Assembly: GCF_001544615.1 (NCBI RefSeq)
Contig: NZ_FCNV02000002.1
Location: forward strand, 434,001-498,000
Length of the DNA stretch: 64,000 bases
DNA from: Caballeronia concitans
GTDB taxonomy: Bacteria > Pseudomonadota > Gammaproteobacteria > Burkholderiales > Burkholderiaceae
Direction of reading: 5' to 3'
The position numbers and the translations under genes are program-made. Below the pieces are notes generated by a model. The model saw only the letters and a list, made by a program, of their open reading frames with translations. It was not told the origin of the DNA and did no database searches. This document shows positions 63,556-64,000 of this stretch, one piece after another; position 1 is the first letter of the stretch, and each line of letters starts with the position of its first letter.

Positions 63556-64000
63556 ATGCGGCCCGAACTTCAACCGATCCGAACCTCAATCGATCCGTTC
63601 ATGACGCCCGACGAACCGACGCTTTCTTCGCCCTTGCAGACCGACGCGCACTTCCGCCTTTTAGTGGAAACGGTCGAGGACTACGCCATCTTTCTGCTCG
63701 ATGCGCGCGGTCATGTCGCTACCTGGAACAATGGCGCGCAACGTATCAAAGGCTATGACGCGTGCGAAATCGTGGGCCGTCATTTTTCGGTCTTTTATCC
63801 GCGCGAAGATGTCGAGACGGGCAAGCCGCAACACGAACTCGATGCAGCGGCGCGTGCGGGCCGCATCGAGGACGAAGGCTGGCGCGTTCGCAAGGACGGC
63901 ACGCGCTTCTGGGCGAACGTCGTCGTCACGGCGCTGCATGACGCGAACGGCAAGCTGATCGGCTTCGCCAAGGTCACGCGCGACCTGACCGACCGCCTGC
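63556..64000 (+). CDS. PAS-domain sensor protein, N-terminal part (cut by window edge)
   Basis: The frame opens at ATG 63556 (or ATG 63601) and runs out of the window. The visible part has one PAS domain: HFRLLVETVEDYAIFLLDAR, TWNNGAQRIKGYDACEIVG, VRKDGTRFWANVVV and LIGFAKVTRDLTDR. This is nearly the same as PAS2 of the hybrid kinase at 52030, so it is likely another sensor kinase. It is divergent from the CBS-BON gene. Confidence 0.8.
   Translation, partial: MRPELQPIRTSIDPFMTPDEPTLSSPLQTDAHFRLLVETVEDYAIFLLDARGHVATWNNGAQRIKGYDACEIVGRHFSVFYPREDVETGKPQHELDAAARAGRIEDEGWRVRKDGTRFWANVVVTALHDANGKLIGFAKVTRDLTDRL

Noticed and set aside
1-64000. CRISPR array, tRNA, rRNA or insertion sequence
   Set aside because: No regularly spaced direct repeats, no cloverleaf, and no transposase-like protein was seen in any frame.

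Overview
The window reads as a high-GC betaproteobacterial chromosome or megaplasmid segment, most likely from the Burkholderia sensu lato group (Paraburkholderia or Caballeronia type). The basis is GC-rich codon use, small-protein families common in Burkholderiaceae (DUF2970, DUF3072, DUF3460, DUF3597), a dispersed repeat style typical of that group, and the density of LysR, GntR and AraC regulators with nutrient transporters. The species call is inference; no rRNA or tRNA gene is visible. I see no CRISPR array and no intact insertion sequence.

Layout. 1-4.1 kb: the tail of an MFS transporter, then a PaoABC-type molybdenum aldehyde dehydrogenase operon whose large subunit carries a one-base frameshift. 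4.1-4.7 kb: two inverted copies of a roughly 210-base repeat. 4.7-9.3 kb: an AraC regulator, a GFA-fold protein, a methyltransferase and a secreted glycoside-hydrolase-like lipoprotein. 9.8-12.1 kb: a lower-GC four-gene cassette with two PAAR-like proteins, an L,D-transpeptidase-like putative type VI effector and a DUF4952-like exported putative immunity protein. 12.2-15.7 kb: redox and stress signalling (hybrid kinase, MEDS-domain sensor, response regulator, Ohr peroxidase). 16.4-22.8 kb: a glycosyltransferase, an orphan sulfonate-type binding protein, a MocR regulator, a truncated ModA-like remnant, a GNAT acetyltransferase, and an FMN riboswitch controlling a lumazine synthase paralogue.

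22.8-29.6 kb: a sugar ABC transporter operon (ATPase, two permeases, SMP-30 lactonase, binding protein) with a divergent SDR. 29.6-33.8 kb: small proteins, a LysR regulator, EamA and TauE-type transporters. 33.8-42.4 kb: a tannase-like lipoprotein, a second sugar ABC transporter with a GntR regulator, a well-supported L-fuconate dehydratase and an SDR. These suggest non-phosphorylative L-fucose (or related sugar) catabolism. 42.6-49.5 kb: LysR with MFS and amidohydrolase, a SoxC-type sulfite dehydrogenase with its cytochrome c, and a metallo-beta-lactamase-fold hydrolase. 49.6-51.8 kb: a run of small stress-associated-looking proteins. 52-64 kb: a PAS hybrid kinase, a cold-shock protein, a GGDEF-EAL protein coupled to a heme-oxygenase-fold protein, OmpW, DUF3072, LysR with amidase, a CBS-BON protein and the start of another PAS sensor.

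Most of the window is metabolic versatility plus signalling. The strongest accessory signal is the PAAR/effector/immunity cassette at 9.8-12.1 kb, which carries no VgrG or structural type VI genes beside it.
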